Below, in pieces: positions 53,093-63,025 of a DNA stretch of 64,000 nucleotides. Location: contig NZ_CP142674.1 in the NCBI RefSeq assembly GCF_036365825.1, positions 69,763 to 133,762 on the forward strand. The letters run 5' to 3'. The notes below the pieces were generated by a model. It made no database searches. It was given only the letters and a program-made list of their open reading frames with translations, and was not told the DNA's origin. A program made the position numbers and the translations under genes. The first letter of the stretch is position 1. Each line of letters starts with the position of its first letter. This DNA is from Qipengyuania sp. HL-TH1. Lineage in GTDB: Bacteria > Pseudomonadota > Alphaproteobacteria > Sphingomonadales > Sphingomonadaceae.

Positions 53093-55753
53093 TTGAAGAA
53101 CAAGGATACTAAGGCGACGACGCCGGCCACCGTTGCTGGGCATGCGGGGCCGCCCGATTGCGTGCAGGTTCGCGGAGCGCGCCAGAATAATCTCAAGAAT
53201 ATAGACGTCGATGTACCGCGCGACGCCTTCGTGGTGTTCACCGGTATATCGGGGTCGGGCAAGTCATCGCTCGCGTTCGGCACCCTCTATGCCGAAGCCC
53301 AGCGGCGTTATCTGGAATCGGTTGCACCCTATGCCCGTCGGCTGATCGACCAGGCCGGCGTGCCGGAGGTCGACGCGATCGACGGTTTGCCGCCTGCGGT
53401 CGCGTTGCAGCAGCAACGCGGCTCGGCCAACGCGCGATCCTCGGTCGGCAGCGTGACGACGCTCTCCAGCCTAGTGCGGATGCTCTATTCCCGCGTCGGA
53501 GAATATCCGCGCCATCAGCCGATGCTCTTTGCGGAGGATTTCTCCCCCAACACGGTCGCCGGCGCCTGCCCGACCTGCCACGGCATCGGGCGCGTCTATG
53601 ACGCGACCGAAGAAACGATGGTTCCTGACGACAGCCTCACCATTCGCGACCGGGCGATCGCCGCCTGGCCGACCGCCTGGCATGGGCAGAACCTGCGCGA
53701 TATCCTCGTTTCGCTCGGCTATGACGTCGATAAGCCGTGGCGCGACCTGCCGAAAAAGGATCGCGACTGGATCCTCTTCACTGAAGAGTCGCCGACGGTG
53801 CCGGTCTATGCGGGCCTGACGCCCGAACAGACACGGACGGCCCTCAAGCGCGGCATGGAGCCGAGCTACCAGGGCACCTTCACCGGCGCGCGCCGCTATG
53901 TACTGGAAACCTTCGCCAACACGAAAAGCGCGCTGATGAAGAAGCGCGTCTCGCAATATATCATCGGCCGCGATTGCCCGACCTGCGACGGCAAGCGCCT
54001 GAAGCGCGAAGCCCTGTCCGTGAAGTTCGCGGGCCTCGACATCGCCGAGTTCGGCGACCTGACGGTGTTGAAACTCCGGGACTTGCTCACGCCCGTCGCG
54101 CATGGCGAATACGGGGGCGCCGCGGCGGTCCCGAAGGGCCATGTCCTCGGCAAGGCGGCCCGCGATGCGGCGGTCGAACGGCGAGTCGCGGCAGGTGGTT
54201 CGGCGCACAAGGCTGCGCCCGACGTGCGCCGCACGCCCAATCTTTCCGATGAAAAGCGGGTCGCCGCACAGCGTCTCGCCTGCGAATTGATCGAGCGGCT
54301 GGACCCACTGATCGATCTTGGCCTTGGCTACATTTCGCTCGACCGCAGCACGCCGACGCTCTCCTCCGGAGAGCTGCAGCGCTTGCGGCTTGCCACGCAA
54401 TTGTCGTCACAGCTTTTCGGCGTGGTCTATGTGCTTGACGAGCCTTCGGCAGGGTTGCACCCGGCAGATGGCGAAGCCTTGCTCACCATTCTCGAGCGTC
54501 TCAAGGCGGCGGGCAACTCCCTGTTCGTCGTCGAACATGATCTCGACGTGATCCGCCGCGCGGAATGGCTCGTCGATGTCGGGCCGGGAGCCGGGGAAAA
54601 GGGTGGTGAAGTCCTCTACAGCGGGCCGATAGAAGGGCTTGCCGACGTCGAGACTTCGATCACCCGCCGCTACCTGTTCGCAGAGCCGCTGCGCAGTGAG
54701 CGCACACCGCGCGACCCCAAGGCATGGCTACGCCTGGAAGGGATCAGGCGGAACAATCTCCATGGGCTCGACGTCGAGTTTCCCATCGGCTGCTTGACCG
54801 CTGTCACCGGCGTTTCGGGATCGGGCAAATCCAGTCTTGTCAGTCAGGCGCTGCCCGAACTCGTCACGGAACACCTCGGCGGCTCCCCCGTGGCCGAGGA
54901 GGAGGATATCGATCCGCTGCTCGATGTTGCGCAGAACGACACTGAAGGGCGCATTGTCGCAGGCATGGAGCATGTTCGCAGGCTGGTGCAGGTCGATCAG
55001 AAACCAATCGGCCGCACGCCGCGCTCGAACCTAGCCACCTACAGCGGCATGTTCGACCATGTGCGACGGATCTTCGCTGATACGCCGCTCGCCCGCCGGC
55101 GGCACTACAGCCCGGGAAGGTTCTCGTTCAACGTCCCGCAAGGCCGCTGCCCTGTGTGCGAGGGCGAGGGATACGTCATGGTGGAGCTGCTGTTCCTGCC
55201 GAGCGTTTTTGCCCCGTGCTCGACCTGTCATGGCTCTCGCTACAACCCGCAAACGCTCGAAGTCGAGTGGAACGGGCGCAATATCGCCCAGGTGCTCGAA
55301 CTGACGGTCGACGATGCGTGCGATTTCTTCGCTGGCGAGCCATCTGTGATGCGCTCCCTCGACGTGTTGCGGGAGATCGGTCTTGGCTATCTGAGGCTCG
55401 GTCAGCCCGCGACCGAACTGTCTGGCGGGGAGGCGCAGCGCATCAAGCTGGCGACTGAACTGCAACGCGCTCAACGCGGCAACACGATCTACATCCTCGA
55501 CGAGCCAACTTCGGGGCTTCACCCCTCCGATGGCGACCGGCTGATGCAACACCTGCAGGGCCTCGTAAACGCCGGCAATACCGTCGTAGTCGTTGAACAT
55601 GACATGCGCGCCATCGCGCAGGTGGACTGGATCATCGACCTGGGACCGGGGGCCGGGGAAGACGGGGGCCGTATCGTTGCCAGCGGCGTCCCTGGCGTCG
55701 TTGCGGAAGCGGAAGGCAGTCTGACCGGCCGCTATCTCAAGGCGGCGATGTAG
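53093..55753 (+). CDS. UvrA paralog (UvrA2-like excinuclease ABC ATPase)
   Basis: An 886-residue twin-ABC ATPase of the UvrA family, which finds bulky DNA lesions or cross-links. Both ATP sites look complete: [12 protein letters not shown] near 53 and GVSGSGKSS near 575, with signatures [15 protein letters not shown] and [15 protein letters not shown] and Walker [11 protein letters not shown] and [10 protein letters not shown]. Zinc modules are [10 protein letters not shown] and [15 protein letters not shown]. It is shorter than housekeeping UvrA (about 940-970), as in UvrA2 paralogs. TTG 53093 has AGGAAG upstream. The place after frmA suggests repair of formaldehyde damage (inference). Confidence 0.88.
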   Translation: MKNKDTKATTPATVAGHAGPPDCVQVRGARQNNLKNIDVDVPRDAFVVFTGISGSGKSSLAFGTLYAEAQRRYLESVAPYARRLIDQAGVPEVDAIDGLPPAVALQQQRGSANARSSVGSVTTLSSLVRMLYSRVGEYPRHQPMLFAEDFSPNTVAGACPTCHGIGRVYDATEETMVPDDSLTIRDRAIAAWPTAWHGQNLRDILVSLGYDVDKPWRDLPKKDRDWILFTEESPTVPVYAGLTPEQTRTALKRGMEPSYQGTFTGARRYVLETFANTKSALMKKRVSQYIIGRDCPTCDGKRLKREALSVKFAGLDIAEFGDLTVLKLRDLLTPVAHGEYGGAAAVPKGHVLGKAARDAAVERRVAAGGSAHKAAPDVRRTPNLSDEKRVAAQRLACELIERLDPLIDLGLGYISLDRSTPTLSSGELQRLRLATQLSSQLFGVVYVLDEPSAGLHPADGEALLTILERLKAAGNSLFVVEHDLDVIRRAEWLVDVGPGAGEKGGEVLYSGPIEGLADVETSITRRYLFAEPLRSERTPRDPKAWLRLEGIRRNNLHGLDVEFPIGCLTAVTGVSGSGKSSLVSQALPELVTEHLGGSPVAEEEDIDPLLDVAQNDTEGRIVAGMEHVRRLVQVDQKPIGRTPRSNLATYSGMFDHVRRIFADTPLARRRHYSPGRFSFNVPQGRCPVCEGEGYVMVELLFLPSVFAPCSTCHGSRYNPQTLEVEWNGRNIAQVLELTVDDACDFFAGEPSVMRSLDVLREIGLGYLRLGQPATELSGGEAQRIKLATELQRAQRGNTIYILDEPTSGLHPSDGDRLMQHLQGLVNAGNTVVVVEHDMRAIAQVDWIIDLGPGAGEDGGRIVASGVPGVVAEAEGSLTGRYLKAAM

Positions 55754-56009
55754 GTCGTAAATCTGGCCGAACGCACGTTCGATCAGGTGCATCTCAACCG
55801 CACGTTGAAATGGGTCGAATCTGGAAGAGGGAGCCGGCGATATGTCATCGCGGTTGACGCGGCTCAGGGTTTGAGTGTCCGTCAGGTTCGCCGCGTTCGT
55901 GTGATACGCGGCATGGCGGACGGCCAATCGCTGGCCATCCGCCACGCTTGCTCTGTGAGGACCTTATCCATGGAGATCGCCCTCACATGGTTCGTAGAAA
56001 CGCCCCGTC

Positions 56010-56555
56010 TTAATTCCCTGCTGCGATTTCCTCGACGAGTTTGGCACAGAAGGCGGGCAAATCATCGGGATCGCGGCTGGTAACAAGGCCGTTGTCGACC
56101 ACGACCTCCTCATCGGTCCATGTACCGCCGGCGTTCTCGATATCGACCTTCAGCGTCGGGTAGGACGTCAAGGTGCGACCCTTGAGCACGTCCGCCTCGA
56201 TCAAAGTCCAGGGTGCATGGCATATGGCCGCGACAGGTTTTTTCTGATCGAAGAAAGCCCGGATGAAATCGATTGCCTCGTCGCTGCCGCGCAGCTTGTC
56301 GGCACCGACAGTTCCTCCGGGCACAACAAGTCCGTCGAAATCGTCGGCTTTGACCTCGGAAAACGTCTTGTCGATAGTATAGCTGCCGCCCTCGTCGAGA
56401 TCGCCATTGACTGTGCGCGCCTTGCCCGATTCAAAACTGACCACGGTCACTTTGCCACCAGCGTCCTCGACAGCTTGCTTGGGCTTCGAGAATTCTGGTT
56501 CTTCCGTCCCGCGGGGTGCGATCAGAATCGCAACTGATTTGCCTTCTGAAGTCAT
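56010..56555 (-). CDS. DJ-1/PfpI-family protein (YhbO-like)
   Basis: A 181-residue DJ-1 superfamily protein. The nucleophile elbow AAICHAPWTLIEADVLKG carries the reactive Cys followed by His, and GLVVPGGTVGADKLRG supplies the companion loop. Members act in carbonyl/glycation stress or as stress chaperones. ATG 56555 is preferred; the upstream in-frame extension lies in the end of the next gene. It is 31 bp past the ADH stop, likely one operon. Confidence 0.9.
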   Translation of the reverse strand: MTSEGKSVAILIAPRGTEEPEFSKPKQAVEDAGGKVTVVSFESGKARTVNGDLDEGGSYTIDKTFSEVKADDFDGLVVPGGTVGADKLRGSDEAIDFIRAFFDQKKPVAAICHAPWTLIEADVLKGRTLTSYPTLKVDIENAGGTWTDEEVVVDNGLVTSRDPDDLPAFCAKLVEEIAAGN

Positions 56556-56586
56556 AATATATTTCCTATTCCGTCGAAGACTAAGG

Positions 56587-57726
56587 TCACATGCCCGGCT
56601 TGAGCACGACCTTCGTCCAACCATCATCGCGTTCGTCGAAATGCTTGAAGGCTTCTGGTGCCTGATCAAGCGGCAGTCGGTGCGAGATGATTTGGGCAGG
56701 ATTGGCCCGGTCTTGCTCGATAAGTTTCATCAGTCGCCGGTTGTAGTGCTTTACGTTGCACTGGCCGGTGCCGATCTTCTGGCCCTTGAACCAGAAGTTG
56801 CCGAAGTCGAATGCCATCTTGCCTTCCTTCTGGAGATCGTCGGGCGCGTTCGGGTCTTCCGGAACGAACACGCCGACCACGCCGATTCCGCCGGTGGCCT
56901 TCGTGCTTTTGACGAGGCAGTTCATCGTGTAATTGCTGCGCTCCTTGCCGTGGAGATCGCAACACTGATACCCGACCGCCTCGACCCCCCGGTCGGTCCC
57001 GAGGCCGCCGGTCGCGTCAAGAATCTGCTGGGCAGGATCGCCCTTGCGCATGTCGATCGGAATAGCGCCCATCGCCTCGGCCAGTTTCAGGCGGTCATCG
57101 TGAGTATCGACCACGAAAATCTGAGAAGCACCGCGGATTTCGGCTGAGTGCGCGGCCATCAAACCGACCGGACCGGCGCCGTAAATCGCGATGCTTTCGC
57201 CAGGGAGGAAACCTGACAGTTCGACACCATGCCAACCCGTCGGGAAGATATCGGAGAGCATGACATAGTCATCCTCCTTCTCCTCAGCGTCCTCAGGCAG
57301 CTTCAGACAATTGAAGTCCGCATAAGGAACGCGCATCAACTCGGCCTGACCACCTTGCCATGGACCCATCTCGGCAAAGCCATACGCCGCGCCGGCGGTT
57401 CCAGGGTTCGTCGTGAGGCAAAAACCCGTCAAACCGCGTTCGCAATTTTCGCAGAAACCGCAACCGACGTTGAACGGCAAGCACACGCGATCACCCTTCT
57501 TGATACGATCCACGGCAGCGCCGACTTCGACGACCTCGCCAAGGTTTTCGTGACCGAAGACCCTGCCCTTTTCAAAGCTGGTACGGCCCTCATACATGTG
57601 AAGGTCCGATCCGCAGATGTTGGTCGAGGTCAGCCGGATGATAACATCGGTCTGCTTTTCGATCTTGGGATCATCGATGGTATTGACAGAAACATCTTTG
57701 GGTCCGTTGTACACGACAGCTTTCAC
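56587..57726 (-). CDS. Zn-dependent dehydrogenase, glutathione-independent formaldehyde-dehydrogenase-like
   Basis: A 379-residue enzyme with catalytic Cys38 (TNICGSDLH) and His59-Glu60 (GHENLGE), structural Cys loop CGFCENCERGLTGFC and Rossmann AIYGAGPVGLMAA. The long insert EAVGYQCCDLHGKERSNYTMNCLV is typical of formaldehyde dismutase/FdhA-like members that bind NAD tightly. It is a paralog of the gene at 3150. With FrmA it gives a second formaldehyde route. Confidence 0.9.
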   Translation of the reverse strand: MKAVVYNGPKDVSVNTIDDPKIEKQTDVIIRLTSTNICGSDLHMYEGRTSFEKGRVFGHENLGEVVEVGAAVDRIKKGDRVCLPFNVGCGFCENCERGLTGFCLTTNPGTAGAAYGFAEMGPWQGGQAELMRVPYADFNCLKLPEDAEEKEDDYVMLSDIFPTGWHGVELSGFLPGESIAIYGAGPVGLMAAHSAEIRGASQIFVVDTHDDRLKLAEAMGAIPIDMRKGDPAQQILDATGGLGTDRGVEAVGYQCCDLHGKERSNYTMNCLVKSTKATGGIGVVGVFVPEDPNAPDDLQKEGKMAFDFGNFWFKGQKIGTGQCNVKHYNRRLMKLIEQDRANPAQIISHRLPLDQAPEAFKHFDERDDGWTKVVLKPGM

Positions 57727-58185
57727 AGATCTTTTCCTTTCGTAGCTCTTCTCAATGCGTCATCAAATCGAGAGCTTGGTGATGAGCCGGTCCATCGCAA
57801 CGGCGGAGGACATCGCACCCATTCCCTGTGATCTCAGTTTCCTGAACCTTCTCCTACCTGAGAGGTTCCTTCCCGGAGGGCCATCCTTGGATCGATTCAC
57901 GGCTGTTTTCTGAATGATGGGGCCAGAACGGCCGAATATCGCGCCAAATTGATGTACTCAAAAAACTCCCAGGAACCAATGGTGCCATTACGTCGCGACA
58001 CATCAACGGCGCGTTGTCAGTAAATTCAGAGGTATGATAAGCGTAGAAGACAAAGCCATCCACTATCGCGGATGGCCCGTCGTATCAATTTATTCATTTT
58101 TCGATTCGGCCGGCCCATCCATTCCGGATGAAAACACTAGCCTTACCATGCAGCCAAACGGCAGCTTAGGGTGCCAAACGCTCCG
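57727..58185. other. Intergenic, no convincing gene
   Basis: About 460 bp lie between the ADH start and the ABM gene stop on the same strand. A minus-strand 69-codon frame (57854-58063) has no protein-like pattern or ribosome-binding site. The promoter of the ADH/PfpI pair probably lies at its left side. Confidence 0.4.
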
Positions 58186-58479
58186 CTATTTCGCGGCCAG
58201 CAGGGTGAACTTGTGAATCTGCGGCGGTTCGGAAAACAGTTCGTCTGCCTTGCCCATCAGTGCGGCGGCAACCTTGCCGTCGAGATGGGCTTGGCGATCC
58301 TCCTCTGTCTCGAACGTATCGAAGATCGCGTACGCACCGGGACCTTCCTCGATCGCGTACCAGGTCTGAGTGCCCGGCTCAGCTTGAACGAGCGGCAATG
58401 CCGAGGTCAGGAAATCGGCGACATCGCGCTCTTTTCCGGGCTTGGCCTTCAGCGGTACATACAGGGCAAGTTTGGGCAT
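58186..58479 (-). CDS. Antibiotic-biosynthesis-monooxygenase (ABM/YgiN-like) protein
   Basis: A 97-residue ferredoxin-fold dimer protein: LALYVPLKAKPGKERDVADFL, PGTQTWYAIEEGPGAYAIFDTFETEEDRQAHLDGKVAAAL and a hydrophobic C-terminus. Family members oxidise quinols or degrade haem; the quinol monooxygenase YgiN is the usual comparison. It precedes an SDR and other oxidoreductase genes on the same strand. Confidence 0.85.
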   Translation of the reverse strand: MPKLALYVPLKAKPGKERDVADFLTSALPLVQAEPGTQTWYAIEEGPGAYAIFDTFETEEDRQAHLDGKVAAALMGKADELFSEPPQIHKFTLLAAK

Positions 58480-58590
58480 AAGTGACTCCTCAAGTGAAAC
58501 GGACAGATATTGTTCGGCAAACTAACGGACGAGCGGGCCGGCACGTTCCCTAAGAGGCGGAGCACACCCGGCCCCGCCTCCTCGTCGAAA

Positions 58591-59331
58591 TCAGAACTCC
58601 TGTGCGGTCGGCCGGATGACGATCGCGTTGATGTCGACGTCATCAGGTTGTTCGACAGCGAACGCAATAGCACGCGCCACCGATGCCGTCGGGATGGCCT
58701 GCTTGTAGAAGTCCAGCACCGTCTCGGCAGCCGTGCCGGATGTCGTGAACTTCAAATCGCTTTCGACAGCTCCAGGCTCGATTGACGTGACCCGGACCTT
58801 TTCCCCCACCTCGTGGCGCAAGCCCTCGCTGATCGCGCTGACGGCAAACTTTGTGCCAGAGTAGACCGTGCCGCCCGGTGCGAAGACCTTGATGCCCGCA
58901 ACCGAGCTCAAGTTGATGATGTGGCCGCTGCCCTGCTCGAGAAAACCGGGAAGGGCCGCCGCGATGCCGTAGAGCGTACCCTTCAGATTGACGTCGATCA
59001 TCTGGTCCCACTCGTCGGTGTTGACCTCGGCCATCGGACGGATCGGCATCAGCCCGGCATTGTTGATCAGCACGTCGAGGCGGCCGAAGTCAGCGATGAT
59101 TGCGGCGACGACGGACTGGACCGCCGATTTGTCGGTCACGTCCAGCGCGTAGCTACGTGCCGTGCCACCGTTTGCGGCGATGTCCGCGACGACCTCGTCG
59201 AGCCTGTCCTTGCGCCGCGCGGCGATGGCCACCTTCGCGCCGCGTGCCGCGAGAAGACGCGCTGTTTCCGCGCCGATGCCGCTGCTGCCGCCGGTAATGA
59301 GAACGACCTTGCCTTCGATACCCTTTGTCAT
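58591..59331 (-). CDS. Short-chain dehydrogenase/reductase
   Basis: A 246-residue classical SDR. The cofactor motif is TGGSSGIGAETA, then NNAG, catalytic Ser in INLSSVAG and Tyr-x-x-x-Lys in VYSGTKFAVS. Arg pairs after the first strand (AARRKDRLDE) suggest NADP(H). It resembles YdfG-like oxidoreductases acting on small carbonyls. Substrate unknown. Confidence 0.92.
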   Translation of the reverse strand: MTKGIEGKVVLITGGSSGIGAETARLLAARGAKVAIAARRKDRLDEVVADIAANGGTARSYALDVTDKSAVQSVVAAIIADFGRLDVLINNAGLMPIRPMAEVNTDEWDQMIDVNLKGTLYGIAAALPGFLEQGSGHIINLSSVAGIKVFAPGGTVYSGTKFAVSAISEGLRHEVGEKVRVTSIEPGAVESDLKFTTSGTAAETVLDFYKQAIPTASVARAIAFAVEQPDDVDINAIVIRPTAQEF

Positions 59332-59407
59332 GTCTGTATTCCTTCAAGTCAGTTGTTGATTTTTCGCCGGATCGCGGCCCCGCGCGGGCCTGCCCGGCCT
59401 GATGGGG

Positions 59408-60559
59408 TCACCGCGAGCGCAACAGGACGGGAGCGCTGCCCACCTTGATGCGGAGCAGCTCGTAGGGCTTGCGGCGCAAGTCCCGCCCGCCGTGGAAGCC
59501 GGGTTGGCGGTGGAGCTGGTTGGCAGTGAAGTAGAGATAGCCATCGGTGCCGATCGACAGCGTGTCGGGCCAGCTGATGCGGGGGTCGCTGACCACCGTC
59601 GTCCAGCGGCCCTGGTCGAGCACGCGGATCGCGTTGTTCTCGTAATCGCCGGCGAACACGCGGCCCCGGTCGTCTTCGGCAATCCCGTCCGAAGCGCCTT
59701 TGCGCCCCAGGCTGCGTACCGCGCGGGCCAGTTCCTCCTCGGTCACCGCAGGATCGCGCAGCATGGCCGTGGGGACCGCGTACAGCGTGCGGCCGGATAG
59801 TGGCCCGTAGTATAGCAAGCTGCCGTCGGCGCTAAGCCCGATTGCGTCGCTTGCAATTGTTACCGGCGTCGCGGGTCCGTCGGCCGGGCGGTTCATCAGC
59901 ACCGCGCCGTCGACAACCGGGGTGAACCCGGGCTCCGGATTGGTCGTCGCATGGCCCGAAAGGCGGCGGATCGCACGCCCGCTGGCGATATCGACAACGA
60001 TGATGCCGCCGATCCCCTCGTTGCTGCTGTCGGTGATGTAGGCGACGCCCTCGGCGCCCTGACGCAGATCGAAGCGCACGTCGTTGAGGTAGGTCGTGGG
60101 CAGCACCACGCTGGGCGGCAGGACGATCGTCTTCACCACCCGGTCGGTCGCGAGGTCGATTGCCACCAGCTTTGCACCGCCGGCCTGTGGTTGAGAGAAT
60201 TTGGGCGCCGCCGTGTCGAGCACCCACAGGCGATTGGCGCCGTCGGCCACCACGCTCTGCACCGAGATGAAATGCCCCGCCGGGTCGGCCGGATCGGGCC
60301 GGTTGGTCGCGGCGTCGGGATACGGCACCGCCTTGCCGTCGACCAGCTCGGCAACCGTGAACGGCGCGTTGTCGCCCCATTGCGGGAAGTTGACGAAGAT
60401 GCGCCCGTTGGGGGCGACGGTTACGCCAGTCGGCATCGCGCCGTTGAAGGTCGCGACCTGTTCGATCTGGGGCGTGGATACACCCTCGCGGGTCGTCGAG
60501 CAGGCGGCAAGCGAGAGGGCAGCGCCAGCGGCAAGAAGCAGTTTGACGGAGATTTTCAT
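59408..60559 (-). CDS. Gluconolactonase/royal-jelly-like lipoprotein
   Basis: A 383-residue exported lipoprotein. The signal peptide ends in LSLAAC (lipid Cys about residue 20). The body is a six-bladed propeller-like sequence with repeated strand-turn units (NGRIFVNFPQWGD, NRLWVLDTAAPKF, VAYITDSSNEGIGGIIVVD, DGIAEDDRGRVFAGDYENNAIRV, YLYFTANQLHRQPGF). The family includes MRJP/yellow and dopachrome-tautomerase-like proteins. Its start overlaps the stop of the OYE gene (ATGA). It is related to the truncated gene at the left edge. Confidence 0.87.
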   Translation of the reverse strand: MKISVKLLLAAGAALSLAACSTTREGVSTPQIEQVATFNGAMPTGVTVAPNGRIFVNFPQWGDNAPFTVAELVDGKAVPYPDAATNRPDPADPAGHFISVQSVVADGANRLWVLDTAAPKFSQPQAGGAKLVAIDLATDRVVKTIVLPPSVVLPTTYLNDVRFDLRQGAEGVAYITDSSNEGIGGIIVVDIASGRAIRRLSGHATTNPEPGFTPVVDGAVLMNRPADGPATPVTIASDAIGLSADGSLLYYGPLSGRTLYAVPTAMLRDPAVTEEELARAVRSLGRKGASDGIAEDDRGRVFAGDYENNAIRVLDQGRWTTVVSDPRISWPDTLSIGTDGYLYFTANQLHRQPGFHGGRDLRRKPYELLRIKVGSAPVLLRSR

Positions 60560-61662
60560 AGGATCATTTCCTTAAGAATGCGGCCCGCTTCGTGGGGCTC
60601 GGACCGGAGATATTGCGGGGGCGCCTTTACCGATGCGCCAAGCGTGGTGGCGGCGTGCCAGGGCCAGCGCGGATCCCACAGCGCAGCGCGGGCTATCGCT
60701 ATGGCGTCGGCATGCCCGTCTTCGAGGATGCGCTCCGCCTGGTGCGGATCGGTGATCATGCCGACCGCCACGACAGGCATGGCGACCGCGTCCTTGACCG
60801 TCCGCGCCAGCGGCACCTGATAGCCGGGACCGACAGGGACCTGCTGGCGCGGGTCGAGCCCCCCGCTGGAAACGTGGATCGCCGCGCAACCGCGCCGCTC
60901 CAGCTCCTGTGCAAACAATGCGGTTTCCTCCGCTGTCCAGCCGCCTTCGACCCAGTCGGTCCCGGAAACGCGAACGGTCACCGGGCGGTCGGCCGGAAAC
61001 GCTTCGCGCACGGCATCGAACACTTCGAGCGGGAACCGCATCCGGTTGTCGAGGCTGCCGCCGTAGTCGTCGCCGCGCCGGTTGGAGATCGGCGAAAGAA
61101 ACTCGTGGAGCAGATAGCCATGCGCGGCGTGGATCTGGATGGCTTCGATGCCCAGCCTGCCGGCGCGCCGGGCGGCATCCGCGAACGCCTCCCGGATGCG
61201 GGCAAGCCTTGACTCGTCCAGTTCGACAGGGGGATTTTCGTCCGGAGCGAAGGCAATGGCGCTGGGTGCCACGGTCTGCCAGCCATTCTCCGCATCGGGG
61301 GCGATCTGCGTTCCGCCGTGCCACGGCTTGGCGCAGCTCGCCTTGCGGCCGGCATGGGCCAGCTGGATGATCAGCGGCATGTCCGACCAACGGCGCACAC
61401 TTTCGAGCACGCTTCGCATCGCCGCTTCGGTACGGTCATCGTACAGGCCGACGTCACCGTAGGTGATGCGCCCTTCCGGGCTGACCGCGGTCGCCTCTAT
61501 CGTCAGCGCGCCCGCGCCCGAGAGCGCCAACTGGCCGAGATGCATCTGGTGCCAGTCGGTCATCGCGCCGTCGACTGCCGAATACTGGCACATCGGCGCG
61601 ATGACGATGCGGTTGGCGAGCCGCAGCCCGCCAACCTCGATCGGTTCGAACAATTTCGCCAT
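60556..61662 (-). CDS. Old Yellow Enzyme, YqjM-like NADPH dehydrogenase
   Basis: A 368-residue FMN barrel reducing activated alkenes and possibly toxic enones. The thermophilic-like/YqjM subclass is marked by Cys in NRIVIAPMCQYSA (about residue 25). The substrate-binding His pair is in IQIHAAHGYLLHEFLSP, and the FMN-phosphate region is GMITDPHQAERIL, IARAAL. ATG 61662 overlaps the VOC stop (TGATG); an ATG two codons earlier is equally possible. Confidence 0.92.
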   Translation of the reverse strand: MAKLFEPIEVGGLRLANRIVIAPMCQYSAVDGAMTDWHQMHLGQLALSGAGALTIEATAVSPEGRITYGDVGLYDDRTEAAMRSVLESVRRWSDMPLIIQLAHAGRKASCAKPWHGGTQIAPDAENGWQTVAPSAIAFAPDENPPVELDESRLARIREAFADAARRAGRLGIEAIQIHAAHGYLLHEFLSPISNRRGDDYGGSLDNRMRFPLEVFDAVREAFPADRPVTVRVSGTDWVEGGWTAEETALFAQELERRGCAAIHVSSGGLDPRQQVPVGPGYQVPLARTVKDAVAMPVVAVGMITDPHQAERILEDGHADAIAIARAALWDPRWPWHAATTLGASVKAPPQYLRSEPHEAGRILKEMIL

Positions 61663-62117
61663 CACCATTCGCCCGTGTTGGGCATGGAGGCCCAGGGTTC
61701 GGCCGGAGGCTTGTGTTCGCCCTTCTGCAGCAGTTCGATCGAGATCCCGTCCGGCGAGCGGACGAACGCCATGTAGCCGTCACGCGGGGGGCGATTGATC
61801 GTCACGCCGCCCGCCTGCAGCCGCGCGCACGTTTCGTAGATGTCGTCGACCCCGTAGGCGAGATGGCCGAAGTTTCGGCCGCCCATGTATTTCTCGGCAG
61901 CGCTGCCATCCTCGGGCGGCCAGTTGTACGTCAACTCGACCTTGGCATCGCCTTGCTCGCCGTCGCCGCGGAAATCCTCGTCGGCGGCAAGGTAGATCAG
62001 CGTATAACGCCCGGCCTGGTTCTCCATGCGCCGGGTCTCCTTGAGATCCGGCAGCGTGAAGAAACGGATCGCGGCCTCGGGATCGGCGACGCGTATCATG
62101 GTGTGGAGATAGCGCAT
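61662..62117 (-). CDS. VOC-family (glyoxalase-like) protein
   Basis: A 151-residue protein with the glyoxalase I fold: [70 protein letters not shown]. The metal-ligand pattern His (LHTMIRV), Glu (KVELTYN), His (GHLAYG) and Glu (SIELLQ) is complete. It could therefore be a glyoxalase I acting on methylglyoxal-glutathione. It is 2 bp after the DJ-1 gene and coupled to the OYE gene. Confidence 0.88.
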   Translation of the reverse strand: MRYLHTMIRVADPEAAIRFFTLPDLKETRRMENQAGRYTLIYLAADEDFRGDGEQGDAKVELTYNWPPEDGSAAEKYMGGRNFGHLAYGVDDIYETCARLQAGGVTINRPPRDGYMAFVRSPDGISIELLQKGEHKPPAEPWASMPNTGEW

Positions 62118-62119
62118 GA

Positions 62120-62929
62120 TCAGGCGACCTTGTTCTTGAGGGCTTCCACCACGAGCTCCGCGGTGCAGGTAGCGCTGGCGGGGTTCTGGCCGGTCACCAG
62201 ATTGCCGTCGCGCAGGGCGAAGGGGGCAAAATCGGGGCCGCCCTCATGCTTGCCGCCGAGTTCCTTGAGACGCGTTTCGAGCAGGAACGGCACCGCCTGA
62301 TCGAAACCGACCGCGCGTTCCTCGCTGTCCGTGAAGCCCGCGACACGGCGGTCGGCGACGAAAGGCGTGCCATCGGCCTTCTTCGCCGAGACCAGCCCCG
62401 CCGGTCCATGGCAGACGGCGGCGACGATCTTGCCTTCGCGGTCGAAGCGTTCGACCAGGCGCGCCAGTTCGTCGCTGCCGGGGTAATCGAACATGGTGCC
62501 GTGGCCGCCGGGCAGGAACAGCGCGTCGTAGCCGGCGGGATCGATGCTTGTGAATACAGGGGTGCCGGCAACCTCGGCCTTCAGGGCCTCGTCCTTCAGA
62601 TAGCGTTCGACCGAAGCGTCGTTCTCGCCGTCGGCGTTGACGCTGCGCTGGTCAACGGGGATGGCGCCGCCCTCGATCGAGGCCAGCGTCACCTCGGCGC
62701 CCGCATCGCGGAAGGCATAATACGGGGTGGTAAGTTCCTCGAGCCAGACACCCGTCGGTTCGGTGCCGGGAGTCATGCGGTCGGCGGAGGTGGCCACCAT
62801 GAGAATGCGGGTCATCGTCAATTGTCCTTGTCCATTGATGTCGGGGACACGAGCAAACGCACCCGGCGCAGCCGCACCCGCCACAAAGACAGCGGTGATA
62901 GCTTTCAGCAGTTGGCGGCGATTATGCAT
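62120..62929 (-). CDS. DJ-1/PfpI-family protein with Tat-like signal
   Basis: A 269-residue protein. The N-terminus [26 protein letters not shown] has a twin-Arg motif, hydrophobic stretch and A-x-A site, pointing to export by Tat. The DJ-1 domain has [24 protein letters not shown] and the nucleophile in [14 protein letters not shown], plus a large-subtype insert resembling Hsp31/glyoxalase III. An internal Met ([14 protein letters not shown]) could start a cytosolic form. It heads an operon with VOC, OYE and the lipoprotein. Confidence 0.85.
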   Translation of the reverse strand: MHNRRQLLKAITAVFVAGAAAPGAFARVPDINGQGQLTMTRILMVATSADRMTPGTEPTGVWLEELTTPYYAFRDAGAEVTLASIEGGAIPVDQRSVNADGENDASVERYLKDEALKAEVAGTPVFTSIDPAGYDALFLPGGHGTMFDYPGSDELARLVERFDREGKIVAAVCHGPAGLVSAKKADGTPFVADRRVAGFTDSEERAVGFDQAVPFLLETRLKELGGKHEGGPDFAPFALRDGNLVTGQNPASATCTAELVVEALKNKVA

Positions 62930-63025
62930 TCGATCATTCCTTTAGGCGGCTTAGATACGCAGGGAACGGCATCATGAAATCCAGCGGGAATGGCGGACGG
63001 CCATAAATCCGCTTATGGAACCGCA

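Noticed and set aside
53471..54400. 309-codon minus-strand frame opposite the UvrA gene
   Set aside because: A shadow frame. The UvrA reading has complete ATPase and zinc motifs across the whole stretch.
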